This document shows, in pieces, positions 39,327-48,784 of a DNA stretch of 64,000 nucleotides. The stretch lies in contig JAWQUS010000032.1 of NCBI GenBank assembly GCA_036365455.1, positions 18,236,001 through 18,300,000 on the forward strand, read 5' to 3'. The position numbers and the translations under genes were made by a program. Every line of letters starts with the position of its first letter. The first letter of the stretch is position 1. Under the pieces are notes generated by a model, which had not been told where the DNA came from, searched no databases, and worked only from the letters and a program-made list of their open reading frames with translations. Source of the stretch: Macrosoma leucophasiata. Taxonomy: Eukaryota > Arthropoda > Insecta > Lepidoptera > Hedylidae.

Positions 39327-39694
39327 AAACTTTTACCAACATTTATCCTTCACTTCCTATTTTTCTACATTTAAAACTATGAATATGACGTCTAAATATT
39401 ACGTAGATACATTTAACCCATTATTCGCAAATAAGCATATCGATGCCTATGAATGATTACGAACAGCAATACTGATGTGAGCAATTAAATAGGAAAAAAA
39501 TCTGTCAACACGATAGCAGTCGCGCAGCTTCAAAGGAAATGAGAGTCAACAGCTCTTTGCTTTCACAAGCTCTGTCAACTTCGGCTTATGTCGATTGACT
39601 TCTATTGAAGGACAATTTTGTAGTCATTGGAGTTGTGCACTTTGAAATAATTTATTTTTATGGTGTGTTTTGTGTGGTTTTAAGATTAGTAAAT
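39327..39694. repeat. Unit 1 of an old tandem duplication
   Basis: AGCATATCGATGCCTATGAA (39434) and CGATTGACTTCTATTGA (39592) match 40147 and 40297 in the same order. Function unknown. No gene seen. Confidence 0.5.
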
Positions 39695-39905
39695 AGAAAT
39701 TGTGGAACGATCTTCCCTCTGAGGTGTTCTCTAGGTGCTACAATATAGGGTTCTTCAAAAATGGCGTCAAAAGAGTCCTTCAGAGCTGGCAACTTCCGTG
39801 CGCGTTGGCAACTCCCCTGGTGTTGCAAATGTTCATAGGCGACGGTGACCACTTTCCATCAGGTGGCCCGTTTGCTTGTCTGTCAACCTTCAGACATAAA
39901 AAAAA
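39695..39905 (+). pseudogene. CR1-like LINE C-terminus and 3' end
   Basis: TGTGGAACGATCTTCCCTCT then AGGTGTTCTCTAGGTGCTAC encodes WNDLPSEVFSRCYN and continues to a frame shifted by a 10-bp insertion (TTCCGTGCGC). Ends GACATAAAAAAAAA. It sits between the two duplicate units. Confidence 0.75.
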
Positions 39906-39989
39906 ATACATTTACCATCGTGTATTGGTTGCGAATATTGAAAGGTTATTTTTGGACATCTATCAAATAATAATAACAAACAAAATGTT

Positions 39990-40360
39990 TAAAGCTAAAC
40001 CTTTTACTTCCAACTTTTATCCATCGTGTACCCACAACTTTTTTCTAAATTATACTATACCGCATGCATTTTATGCAATTATTAATAGGTACTTAAGTAT
40101 ACACCCACCCAGTATCTATACACCCACTTTTCGCAATTATTAAAAAGTATATCGATGCCTATTAATGACCGAGAATAACGCCCAACGACGGTTGACATAA
40201 AACTAGAAATCAATCTTACCTATGCAAAGCAAAAAAATGCAAGCTTAAACAAAATCTAAAACACAATAACAGCGGCGCAAGATAGCTTAAGTAGATTGAC
40301 TTTTATTGAGAAACCTTACTGTAGTTCTATAACTTCAGGATATTATCAAGTAATTTAAAA
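39990..40360. repeat. Unit 2 of an old tandem duplication
   Basis: Parallels 39327-39660: TTTTACTTCCAACTTTTATC, TTTTCGCAATTATTAAAAAG, TATATCGATGCCTATTAATG, AGTAGATTGACTTTTATTGA. No coding frame conserved between the units. Confidence 0.5.
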
Positions 40361-40490
40361 TTAATAAACTGTCTGTGAACATTGAATGGAAACATTCCTC
40401 AAACATTAAAAAACTCAAGCTTTGTACTAGGCATGCGCATTTAACGTGGGCGAAAATTATAGTGTTTGTGACACTGTATAATCTTCTGCC

Positions 40491-40872
40491 ACGTTAAATC
40501 TTATGAATTTATTGTTTCTGTCTCTTTCAACGGTAAACTTGCTATCTCATTTCCTCCTTCGTTAAATCTTATGAATTTATTGCATCTGCTTCTTTCTACT
40601 GTATACTTGCTATATCATTTTCTCCCACGTTAAATTGTGTGAATTTATGCGTCTGTCTCTTTCTACTGTATACTTGCTAACTCATTTCCTCCTTCGTTAA
40701 ATCTTATGAATTTATTGTATCTGCTTCTTTCTACTGTATACTTGCTATCTCATTTCCTCCTTCGTTAAATCTTATGAATTTATTGCGTCTGCTTCTTTCT
40801 ACTGTATACTTGCTATCTCATTCTCCCACGTTAAATTGTGTGAATTTATTTGTTTATCTCTTTTTACTGTTC
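40491..40872. repeat. 68-bp minisatellite, about 5.6 units
   Basis: Unit CGTTAAATCTTATGAATTTA then TTGCATCTGCTTCTTTCTAC and TGTATACTTGCTATCTCATT. Two unit types alternate: CTTCGTTAAATCTTATG and CCACGTTAAATTGTGTG, suggesting a higher-order period. Confidence 0.9.
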
Positions 40873-41227
40873 CTTTTCCTACCTAGCTAAAGAGGCATAC
40901 TGCAAAAGTACCTATGAACAAACACATTACCTAATATCACGATACTTATCGCATTAGGTATTCATCGCAGTTGTTTGATCAACAGTCTAATTGAAAACCC
41001 GCCGTCGGACTTCCGTCACAGTTTATCTTTCACCTAACTCTGTTTCCTTGAATATTTTAGTTGATGTTTAGACAGCGGTCGATGGGTTCAAATAAATTAA
41101 TGTCAGTAAGATAGTCGATTATAGTTAAGCATCCAATTAAAGTGTTAATAAGGGACTTAATATGGCTAGTTTTGAAATTATTCCAGAAAATAAACGAAAA
41201 TTTGCCTAAAATTATTTATTTATTAAA
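40873..41227. other. Spacer, no gene seen
   Basis: No feature recognised. Confidence 0.45.
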
Positions 41228-41320
41228 AGCCCAGAGGTCAAAATGCAGATTCCTTGCCACCCGTCAGACCTATGTTGTAATGTCTCTGTCTTACATTACC
41301 ATCTAACACATTTTGCGACA
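41228..41320 (-). repeat. Decayed SINE-A fragment
   Basis: AGAGGTCAAAATGCAGATTC then TTGCCACCCGTCAGACC. Confidence 0.5.
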
Positions 41321-41384
41321 GATTGTGAAATGTGTAATTTTTTTTCTTTATGTACGAAATCATCAAAAAGCCTGAACTTTTCAC

Positions 41385-41638
41385 TTTGTTTTTTGTTTAA
41401 TGTAATGGAAGTAGCAAACAAGCATGCAGCTCACATCGATGTTAAGTGATGACTGCAGCCTAGACATCCACACAAAGACCAAGGTCAAAATGCAGATGCG
41501 TTACCACTCCTGAAGCCTAAGGTGTTATGCTTCTGTGCCGGAAATTACAGAGTCATACATTACCACCTAACCGAGTATATTAGGTAATGCGGTGGTGCCT
41601 ACGCCCACGAGATCCGTCACTGGAGCTCTATCACCAGT
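41385..41638 (-). mobile_element. SINE-A with a central deletion
   Basis: The bases between TACCACCTAACCG and AGTATATTAGGTAATG are deleted. One stem arm is mutated (GGATCTC). Confidence 0.85.
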
Positions 41639-42000
41639 AAAGTAGTTGCAAAAGCACCAGAGAACAAAACAGGCCCCTGTCTCAAACAAATCCCATAAAC
41701 CACCCTATCCGTTGACCTGACATAATATCAACTTGTTTGACCTTTTGTTTGTACAACATGACCTTCAAATATCAGTTGGAACCGCACCAAGTTTTCCCTC
41801 GAGCGGTCAGCGACCCCAGGTTCATCCACGTCTCACGAATCTCAAAACAAGATAGTTGTCTCTGTAAGTAGCAATAAACATTGCTGATATTTTGTCTGTT
41901 GCCAAAAATTATAGTTTTACGGTACGTAGTTCTTAGGATTCGACAAATAGGAAAAAACTTCTGAACGTGTTATCTTATCTGATACTCGTATATATATATA
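41639..42000. other. Spacer up to the LTR element, no gene seen
   Basis: Ends in GTATATATATA, the insertion target of the retrotransposon. Confidence 0.5.
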
Positions 42001-42357
42001 AGTCTGTTTTACTACATGAAAGAAATAAACCTTGTGTTGCTGTAAAGAAGATTTATTGTTAGTTTTTTTTATACAGAGACTATTTTATTTAGGTAATATA
42101 AAACAATATGAACTCAAACCTGTAAAGAAGAAACGACAATGAAAGTTTATTCTTTCACTTTTAAAACATAAAATGATATAATATTAAAATTTTCATTGAT
42201 TATCCAATTGTCAATCAACTCGTATTTAAATCTGTCATCTGACATTCTGAATTCATTTCTTCTTTAAAATCAGACAATTAAAAAGTTAAAAACTATAACC
42301 AAACTTCATGGTAAGTAAACACACAGAGTGCGAAGAAAGAAATAGTATTTCTTTACA
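42001..42357 (-). repeat. 3' LTR of the gypsy-type retrotransposon
   Basis: 357 bp; on the minus strand it starts TGTAAAGAAATACTATTTC and ends AAACAGACT. No difference from the other LTR was found by eye. AATAAA occurs on the minus strand (CTAACAATAAATC). A shared TATA at the outer end cannot be told from target sequence. Confidence 0.92.
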
Positions 42358-42368
42358 TCTCCCCCCAT
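42358..42368 (-). promoter_or_regulatory. Polypurine tract
   Basis: ATGGGGGGAGA on the minus strand directly abuts TGTAAAG of the 3' LTR. This is the expected primer position for second-strand synthesis. Confidence 0.85.
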
Positions 42369-42394
42369 GGGGAAGAAAATTCACCCGTGAATTT

Positions 42395-44086
42395 TCACTC
42401 CAGTTCTCCATTTGATACTTGCACATTCTCATCCTCTGTTATCTGTACTGGAATTAGTTTTGTGATATGAAAAAGATTTGACTCTGTTTTTTTATGTCCT
42501 GTATCTATCTCGTAAATTGTATTAGATTTCTTTTTAATTATTTTATATGGTCCAATTCTCAATTCATCTAGCTTTTTCCTATTTAGTTTATTCCCATTTT
42601 CTATATATACTAGATCTCCCACACTGAATTCTCTTTGTTTTCTATTCCTATCATACCTCATTTTGTTATAGTAATGTGATTTCAAGGTATTATTAAGCGC
42701 TGTTTTCTTATCTCCGATCCAGTCACTATTTATACCTCCTTGTTGTAGTTCTTTTGGTAAAACCTTAACATCTGTTCCGTATAGCAAATAACATGGTGCA
42801 TAGCCAGTTACTGAGTGGTTAGTCTGATTGTATTTTTCTACACATTCATGTGCTATTGTAGTCCACGCTCTGTTTTCTCCATCTTCATTGATTTTGCATC
42901 TAATTTTGTTAACTATCGTTTGATTCAACCTTTCATTTAGGCCATTAGAAAACGGTGCATTCACTGCTGTAAAAATTATTGTTATTTGTTTGTCAGTAAG
43001 GAACTTCTTGAATTCTTTAGAGTTTATTCCTGGATACTGGTCGGTAAGGAGCATCCCAATCTCTTCGGTTTCAGCGACCTTATTTATTAGCTTTATAAAG
43101 TCATGTGCACCCTGGGTTTTTGATGTTATAATAAATGCATATCTAGTGAAGTGGTCCACTAAAAGATGTATGTACTTTTTGGTTGATCTAGAACCACCAA
43201 AACCTCCAATTGTGTCTATTGATACTATTTCAAAGGGTCTTGTCGCTGGGCCTAAATATGACATTAATCCGTATTTGTGTTGTCCTCTTGTTTTGTTTTT
43301 TATGCAAATTTCACAATTCCTACAAACATTTTTAATATTTTTCGTTAAATTTTTGGTTGCGTACAGTGAACTAATAGTCGTTAGCATTTGTCCCACTCCA
43401 ATGTGACATAGATCTTCATGTATTCGCTTTATAAATTTAATACTGAATTCTTCTGTTATTATTATTTTCTCTTTGTTCCTAATTCTTTTGAAGTATAAAT
43501 TGTGTTTTTTGATTATTTTATTATTGTTTCTCTGTATTTCTTTATTTTGATTCTGATCTATTACAATATCTTCTAATGTAATTAAGTTCACAACTTTCAG
43601 TTGTTCTTCTAGATTATCCTCTGGTTCTAATACAGGATTCCGACTTAAACAGTCCGCTTCTAAATTATCTTTTCCAGGGGAATATTTGATTTTAAAATCA
43701 TATTGTGAAAGGTAATAAGTCAAATCACCTAGTTCTTCGTCTGTTCTAGCTTTTAAGTTCATGTTTTCTAATGGTTTATGGTCTGTGTAGACTGTAAACG
43801 ATTTACCTATCAGCCAGTACTGCCAATATCTTAGTGCTTCTTTAATAGCTAAGCATTCTAAATATATTGCCTTTTTCTTCTTTTGCGCTCCATTCAGTTT
43901 TTTTGAAAAATAGGCTACTGGTTTTTCTTTACCATCTAGTTGTACTTGTTTTAAAATTGCTCCAACACCCAGCAGAGAACCATCAGTATAAATATTTATT
44001 GGTAGATTTTGATCATAAATTTCTAGTATTGGCTGTGAACACAAGAGACTCTTTATTTTTTCAAACGCATTTTGACATTCTTCAGA
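42395..44086 (-). pseudogene. pol: pol, distal part: RNase H and integrase
   Basis: Same frame as the RT part, resuming directly after the TGA at 44087-44089 and ending 37 bases before the 3' LTR. RNase H: YTDGSLLGVGAIL, LECLAIKEALRYW, VYTDHKPLENM, NLEADCLSRNP. Integrase: H-H-C-C zinc region (IHEDLCHIG, CRNCEIC), catalytic D (SIDTIGG), D (LLTDQYPG) and E (NGLNERLNQ), and a C-terminal GPY-type module (RIGPYKIIKK). All catalytic residues appear present. It can be made only by reading through the stop or by an unbroken sister copy. Confidence 0.9.
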
Positions 44087-45505
44087 TCAAACAAACTTTT
44101 GATTTTTTCTTAGCATGTTATGTAATGGGTCAAGAATTATTGCGCTCCTTGGTATATATTTATGGTAAAAGTTTACTTTTCCCAAAAATTGTCGAATATT
44201 CTTCTGGGTTTTTGGTACTGGAAATTCTTTTATCGAAATGAGATTGTCCTTCAGTGGTTGGATAGAATTATATTGAATGATATGTCCCAGGTATTTTACC
44301 GAATCTGATGCAAATGTACATTTTATAAATTTTAGTCGAAATCCTTCCGTTTGAATTGCTTCTAGTAACTGTTTCAAGTGACTTATGTGTTCATCAAATG
44401 AGTTTGAAAATATCAGGATGTCATCAATATAATTGACAGCAAAATCGGTTAGTTTATATTTTCTAAGTATGTTACACAATATTCTTTGAAATATTGCTGG
44501 AGCAGTCTTCAAACCAAATGGTAGGCAAGTCCATTGAAAGTGTCCCTCTTGAGTTACAAACCCTGTCTTCTTCCTGTCCTCTACTCGTAGAGGTATAGAC
44601 CAAAAAGCTGAATTAACGTCTAAGCTTGTAAAAAATTTGCAATTTCTTGTTTTTGTCATTAAATCGTCAATTAATGGGAAGGGTTGAGCCTGAGGAACTA
44701 CAATTTTATTTAAATCCCTGAAGTCTATACAGAGCCTTGATTTTTTATTTTCTTCCTTTTTAAATGTCAAAGTTACTGGTGCTGCGAATGGACTATAAGA
44801 TTCTTCTATAAGCGCATTATCCAATAATTCGGCTATTTGTTCTGCTATCTCTTTTTTGTCTTCTATAGTGCATCTGTATGGCCTCTTGCTGCAGTATTTA
44901 TCCATTAATAAATCTATTCTTGCTTCATATCCTTTAAGCTTTCCCACGTCATACTTGTTTTTGGCAAAAACTGATTGATATTGTTGTATTAGCTTATTTA
45001 TTTCTTCCCTTTTATCATCATCTAAATGACCAACCTTTATTTCAAATTCCTCCTCTTTGATATGTTCATTAAAATTAATTTTGTTTTCGTTTTCATATTT
45101 ATTACCTTCATTTTCACCTTCGTCTATCTTTTTCTCCATTTTTTTACTATTCTTTTCATGTAAGTATTGTTTCTGAGTTATTTTTAACTCCTCATTTTGT
45201 ACTAGCTTGTATTTCTTTATCATATCTAATCCTATTAAGAAATCATATCTGAATTTGTGTTCGTCAATGATGTACACATCCACATTTTCTTCTATTTCAA
45301 AAATTTTTATTTTTAAATTTGTCAAACCACTTGTTTTTTGGACACCATTAATTGTTACTATATTTTCTTCATTCGAGTTATGTCCTTTTGTATTTAGTTT
45401 TAGTAATTTGGAATTAATTAGAGATACATTTGAACCTGAATCGTATACTCCATAAATTTCTAATTTATTATTTAACAGTAGTTTGATCTTAATTAATGGT
45501 GTCAC
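44087..45505 (-). pseudogene. pol: pol, proximal part: protease and reverse transcriptase
   Basis: Protease active site VYDSGSNVSLIN near the start. A charged Glu/Lys/Asn spacer follows. RT blocks: RLCIDFRDLNKIVVPQAQ, FTSLDVNSAFWSIPL, LPFGLKTAPAIFQ, and the catalytic YIDDILIFSNS at about residue 365, then YLGHII and the FLGKVNFY connection. It has no ATG of its own. The frame is reached from gag by a -1 shift at 45511-45517 and is cut by TGA at 44087-44089, just before RNase H. Confidence 0.92.
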
Positions 45506-45507
45506 TA

Positions 45508-46644
45508 CTAGTTTTTTTGTTCTGTTTCATTTAACTCTGCTTCAATCACTGAATTATTTACATGTTTAATATATCTTTTATTTAATTTATCAACTTCTCT
45601 AACTCTAAACCAGCATGCAGCTTCGGAATGATAGCGAACCCCTTTATTTAATTTTACGCATATTTTGCATGGATAACGTCCTTCATTTGTAATATTTATC
45701 CTTTGATTTTCATACTTTCTGTACGTTCCATTCCTATTTTTATTTACCAAATGTTCATACTTTCTCACCTCATTGAATAAACATACTATATCGTTCATTG
45801 CTTCTCTATTTATCTTCTGTAATACAAAACCTGGCAAACCTACCGCTATCAGATCCACCAGTGTACCTGTATCAATTGAATTTCTCATGTCCAATAAAAG
45901 TTTTTCCTTTTTAATGGCATAGTCCACTAATGAACCATCCTTATATTTAAATAACAATGCATAGGTCACTTGGTTCCAGTTTTGGTTTGCAAATGACTCG
46001 CACAACTTTTCTTTCCAAACTATCCACTCTGAGTTGAGTGTTAATTTTATAATCATTGAGCTGTACCAATCAACACAACTTTTATCCATAAATAGTCGGA
46101 GAACCTCAATTTTTTGTTCATCTTTCATAATACCGAAGCGAGAACATTCTCTCTCAAAAATGTCAATCCATTGCCTTGCATTCGAGTTTTTGCTCGTAAA
46201 TTTCTCAATCACAAACTTCTCTGCGACATATTTCAGATTCTGTTTTTTTAAATCATGTGTATTTTCTATTAACTTTGTAAACATTTCTTCCAATAAATTC
46301 GAATCTCTAATTTGTTCTTCAGATGCTCGGTTATGTTCAATTTCCTCCAGATATTGTTCTCCAAATTGTAAGTTACCATCAGCATCTATGTAAATTTCTC
46401 GTAATTTATCTGTCATAGTTATCCAAACTCTTCGTGTCTGATGTCTTTTCTTTAAACTATTTTTTACTTTGTTGTACACAGCTGTCTCAATTAATTCTTC
46501 GTGAAATCCAACAGACTGTAATTCCTCTGGTATAGCAAATTTTTTTTCATCTTTAGTTGTGATTGAGGTTACACAACAAATATTAGATTTTCCATCATTC
46601 GCCGGTAAAATCGTGAATTCAAAACGTAACTGCTCCATTTGCAT
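45508..46644 (-). CDS. gag: gag-like protein
   Basis: 378 codons from ATG (46644), 29 bases inside the 5' LTR, to TAG. A central domain (NARQWIDIFERECSRFGI, DKSCVDWYSSMIIKL, WKEKLCESFANQNW) has the gypsy gag capsid pattern. Near the C-terminus CKICVKLNKGVRYHSEAAC gives C-x2-C-x9-H-x4-C, a stretched zinc knuckle compared with the usual C-x2-C-x4-H-x4-C. It would make the virus-like particle of the retrotransposon. The last codons overlap the frameshift heptamer. Uninterrupted. Confidence 0.85.
   Translation of the reverse strand: MQMEQLRFEFTILPANDGKSNICCVTSITTKDEKKFAIPEELQSVGFHEELIETAVYNKVKNSLKKRHQTRRVWITMTDKLREIYIDADGNLQFGEQYLEEIEHNRASEEQIRDSNLLEEMFTKLIENTHDLKKQNLKYVAEKFVIEKFTSKNSNARQWIDIFERECSRFGIMKDEQKIEVLRLFMDKSCVDWYSSMIIKLTLNSEWIVWKEKLCESFANQNWNQVTYALLFKYKDGSLVDYAIKKEKLLLDMRNSIDTGTLVDLIAVGLPGFVLQKINREAMNDIVCLFNEVRKYEHLVNKNRNGTYRKYENQRINITNEGRYPCKICVKLNKGVRYHSEAACWFRVREVDKLNKRYIKHVNNSVIEAELNETEQKN
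45511..45517 (-). promoter_or_regulatory. -1 ribosomal frameshift heptamer A AAA AAC
   Basis: Minus strand CAA AAA AAC TAG: the classic slippery heptamer A AAA AAC in the gag frame, directly before the gag stop. The pol frame is -1 relative to gag and open from this point. This is a well-known mechanism for gag-pol fusion in retroelements. Confidence 0.8.
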
Positions 46645-46673
46645 CTTTTTATAAACAAAATTGTCGTTTTATA

Positions 46674-47030
46674 AGTCTGTTTTACTACATGAAAGAAATA
46701 AACCTTGTGTTGCTGTAAAGAAGATTTATTGTTAGTTTTTTTTATACAGAGACTATTTTATTTAGGTAATATAAAACAATATGAACTCAAACCTGTAAAG
46801 AAGAAACGACAATGAAAGTTTATTCTTTCACTTTTAAAACATAAAATGATATAATATTAAAATTTTCATTGATTATCCAATTGTCAATCAACTCGTATTT
46901 AAATCTGTCATCTGACATTCTGAATTCATTTCTTCTTTAAAATCAGACAATTAAAAAGTTAAAAACTATAACCAAACTTCATGGTAAGTAAACACACAGA
47001 GTGCGAAGAAAGAAATAGTATTTCTTTACA
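46674..47030 (-). repeat. 5' LTR of the gypsy-type retrotransposon
   Basis: 357 bp, matching 42001-42357 throughout. Only 29 bases separate it from the gag ATG. I see no TGG-initiated primer binding site there, so the primer is unknown. Confidence 0.92.
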
Positions 47031-47722
47031 TATATAAAAATAAATTGCTGTTCGTTAGTTTCGCTATTGCGATGCCCCATAGAAGGGTCCCATGTACCTA
47101 CTTAACTACTGATGTAAGTGTTATATGTTTTTTTTTTTTTTTTTTTTTTTTATTTAATAAAAGTGGCAAACAAGAATGCAGTTCACATTGATGTTAAGTG
47201 ATGACTGCAGCCTATAGACACCCACACAATGACCAGAGGTCAAAATGCAGATGCGCTGCCACTCCTGAGGCATTAGGTGATATGCCTCTGTGCCTGAAAT
47301 TACAGGGCCGTACATTACCACCTGACCGGAACACGATAGTGCTGAACACTACCATTAAGCGGCAAGTATATTAGGTAATGCGGTGGTGCCTACGCCCGCG
47401 AGCTCCGTCGCTGGAACTCTACCACCATGTATAAGACCTTTAATGTAATGTATATGTACATGTTGGCAATTAATAAATTGATTGATTTATTGATTGATTG
47501 ATAAAACTCGACAAAGGCTGGACCGATTGGGCTAATTTTGGTGTTGAATGATTTTTAGAAGTCTAGGGAAGGTTTTAAGAAAATATGAAGAAATTGAAGG
47601 GAAATAGTAAACCACAATTTCCCTTCAATTTTATGTTTCCATACAAATAGTCCGTATCTATCAAACCTTTCACACATTATTTCCTTATAAGGCAATACGA
47701 AGTTTGCCGGGTCAGCTAGACT
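47031..47722 (+). mobile_element. Family G repeat split by SINE-A and by the LTR element
   Basis: TATATAAAAATAAATTGCTG at 47031 and GGCTGGACCGATTGGGCTAA to GTTTGCCGGGTCAGCTAG at 47510-47722 align with 25108-25366. The SINE-A at 47129-47429 lies between the halves, and the retrotransposon is at its very start. Confidence 0.62.
47128..47429 (-). mobile_element. SINE-A with long poly-A
   Basis: Tail of about 24 T on the plus strand, head ACCACCAT at the right. Stem GAGTTCC/GGAGCTC keeps pairing by wobble. Confidence 0.88.
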
Positions 47723-47724
47723 AT

Positions 47725-47908
47725 AATTTTAAAATAAGTCGGGTTTTCCTTCCTGACACTATAACTCCAGAACGCACGAACCGATTTCCACGGTTTTGCA
47801 TTCGTTGGAAAGGTCTCGGGCTCCGTAAGGGTTATAGCAAAGAAAATTCAGGAAAAAATATTTATCAAACGACATCCACGCGGGCGAAGCCGCGGGCAAC
47901 AGCTAGTA
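47725..47908 (-). mobile_element. Helitron-like family L copy
   Basis: AAGTCGGGTTTTCCTTCCTG, CGAACCGATTTCCACGG, TTTGCATTCGTTGGAAAGG, and the end CGCGGGCGAAGCCGCGGGCA then ACAGCTAGT. Complete unit, starting right after the family G end. Confidence 0.68.
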
Positions 47909-48044
47909 TATTATAAAAACATGTGTATATTATAAAAATGAAAAACAAGGAGATACATATGTGCATTGTAACACTTTACCTCCTCGGGACACAGTGTTGT
48001 TCGGGGTACTAGTCTAAGTCTTGGAACAAGTCGTAAACTATTTT

Positions 48045-48246
48045 AAAACCACTCTACCGTGTTCTTGTCAGGTGGTTATGTACGGCCCTGTAATTTCCGG
48101 CGCAGAAGCATAACACCTTAGGCCTCAGGAGTGGTAACGCATCTGCATTTTGACCTTGGTCTTGGTGTTGGTGTCTATAGGCTGCAGTCATCACTTAACA
48201 TCATTGTGTTCTGCATGCTTGTTTGCCTCTTCCATTTCAAAAAAAG
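48045..48246 (+). repeat. SINE-A, 5'-truncated
   Basis: Starts CACTCTACCGTGTTCTTGTC and runs to TTCCATTTCAAAAAAA. Confidence 0.75.
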
Positions 48247-48349
48247 CAGACAGAATGCCTTTCGCATTCAAAAGTATTAAAAATAGTTTTCAGATATAAT
48301 ATATAATAGTTCTAGGGTATCGGTATCTCATGATAATTTTGAAACACTA

Positions 48350-48493
48350 ACCCCCTTATTCATAAACACTTATTAGATACGTACTATAGAATGCTTTGTC
48401 TTTGTCAGTTGCATTGTCAAATGCGTAGGATAGAAAGAGACAAAGGAGAGATAAGCAACATTTTAGCTAAAATACGTTTAAGAATAAAGGGGT
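48350..48493. mobile_element. MITE-4
   Basis: Ends CCCCCTTATTCATAAACACT and AAACGTATTCTTA-type complement (TTTAAGAATAAAGGGGT). A type I recall as very common in Lepidoptera. 144 bp, non-coding. Confidence 0.6.
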
Positions 48494-48549
48494 AAATGTA
48501 TCAACATTACTAACTAAAAACTGATAAAAATGAAGATAAAACAAAAAGC

Positions 48550-48775
48550 TATGCGCATATATTCCAATACGGACGTAAAGGTGAATATCAAGCTGCATCT
48601 GAAATACGAGTAGCATTACCTGAAATAGCTTAAAGATACTCTCTGAAATCTCCAGCTCCTAATGAAGTCTCCACTGTGTCCCGCTTGTGTGGGACTTTGC
48701 AACTCTAACGAAGGAAATCCTTTCGAGTTACGTACAAAAGGTATTTTTGTATATTTAGTTTTTCTCTAACGAAGT
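48550..48775. repeat. Old tandem duplication, unit 1
   Basis: ATCAAGCTGCATCTGAAATA, AGCTCCTAATGAAGTCTCCA, GTGTGGGACTTTGCAACTCT, CGAAGGAAATCCTTTCGAGT. The next copy follows the SINE-B at about 49555. Confidence 0.6.
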
Positions 48776-48784
48776 TTGAGTTTC

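Larger units (their letters stand above)
42001..47030 (-). mobile_element. Ty3/gypsy-type LTR retrotransposon, 5.03 kb
   Basis: Two 357-bp LTRs enclose gag and pol in the order protease, RT, RNase H, integrase, diagnostic of Ty3/gypsy. It was inserted in a TATATA target, with TATATA on both outer flanks, as known for insect gypsy-group integrases. No envelope-like frame lies between integrase and the 3' LTR, so this is a retrotransposon without env. Apparently identical LTRs indicate very recent insertion, yet pol carries one in-frame TGA. It interrupts a family G repeat. Confidence 0.92.

Noticed and set aside
40491..40872. CRISPR array
   Set aside because: Units are contiguous near-copies without unique spacers, in a eukaryotic context. 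It is a minisatellite.
42398..42440. Envelope gene that would make the gypsy-type element an errantivirus
   Set aside because: Only 37 bases separate the end of the integrase frame from the 3' LTR.
43867..44241. Plus-strand ORF opposite pol
   Set aside because: Antisense shadow of the RNase H/RT frame.
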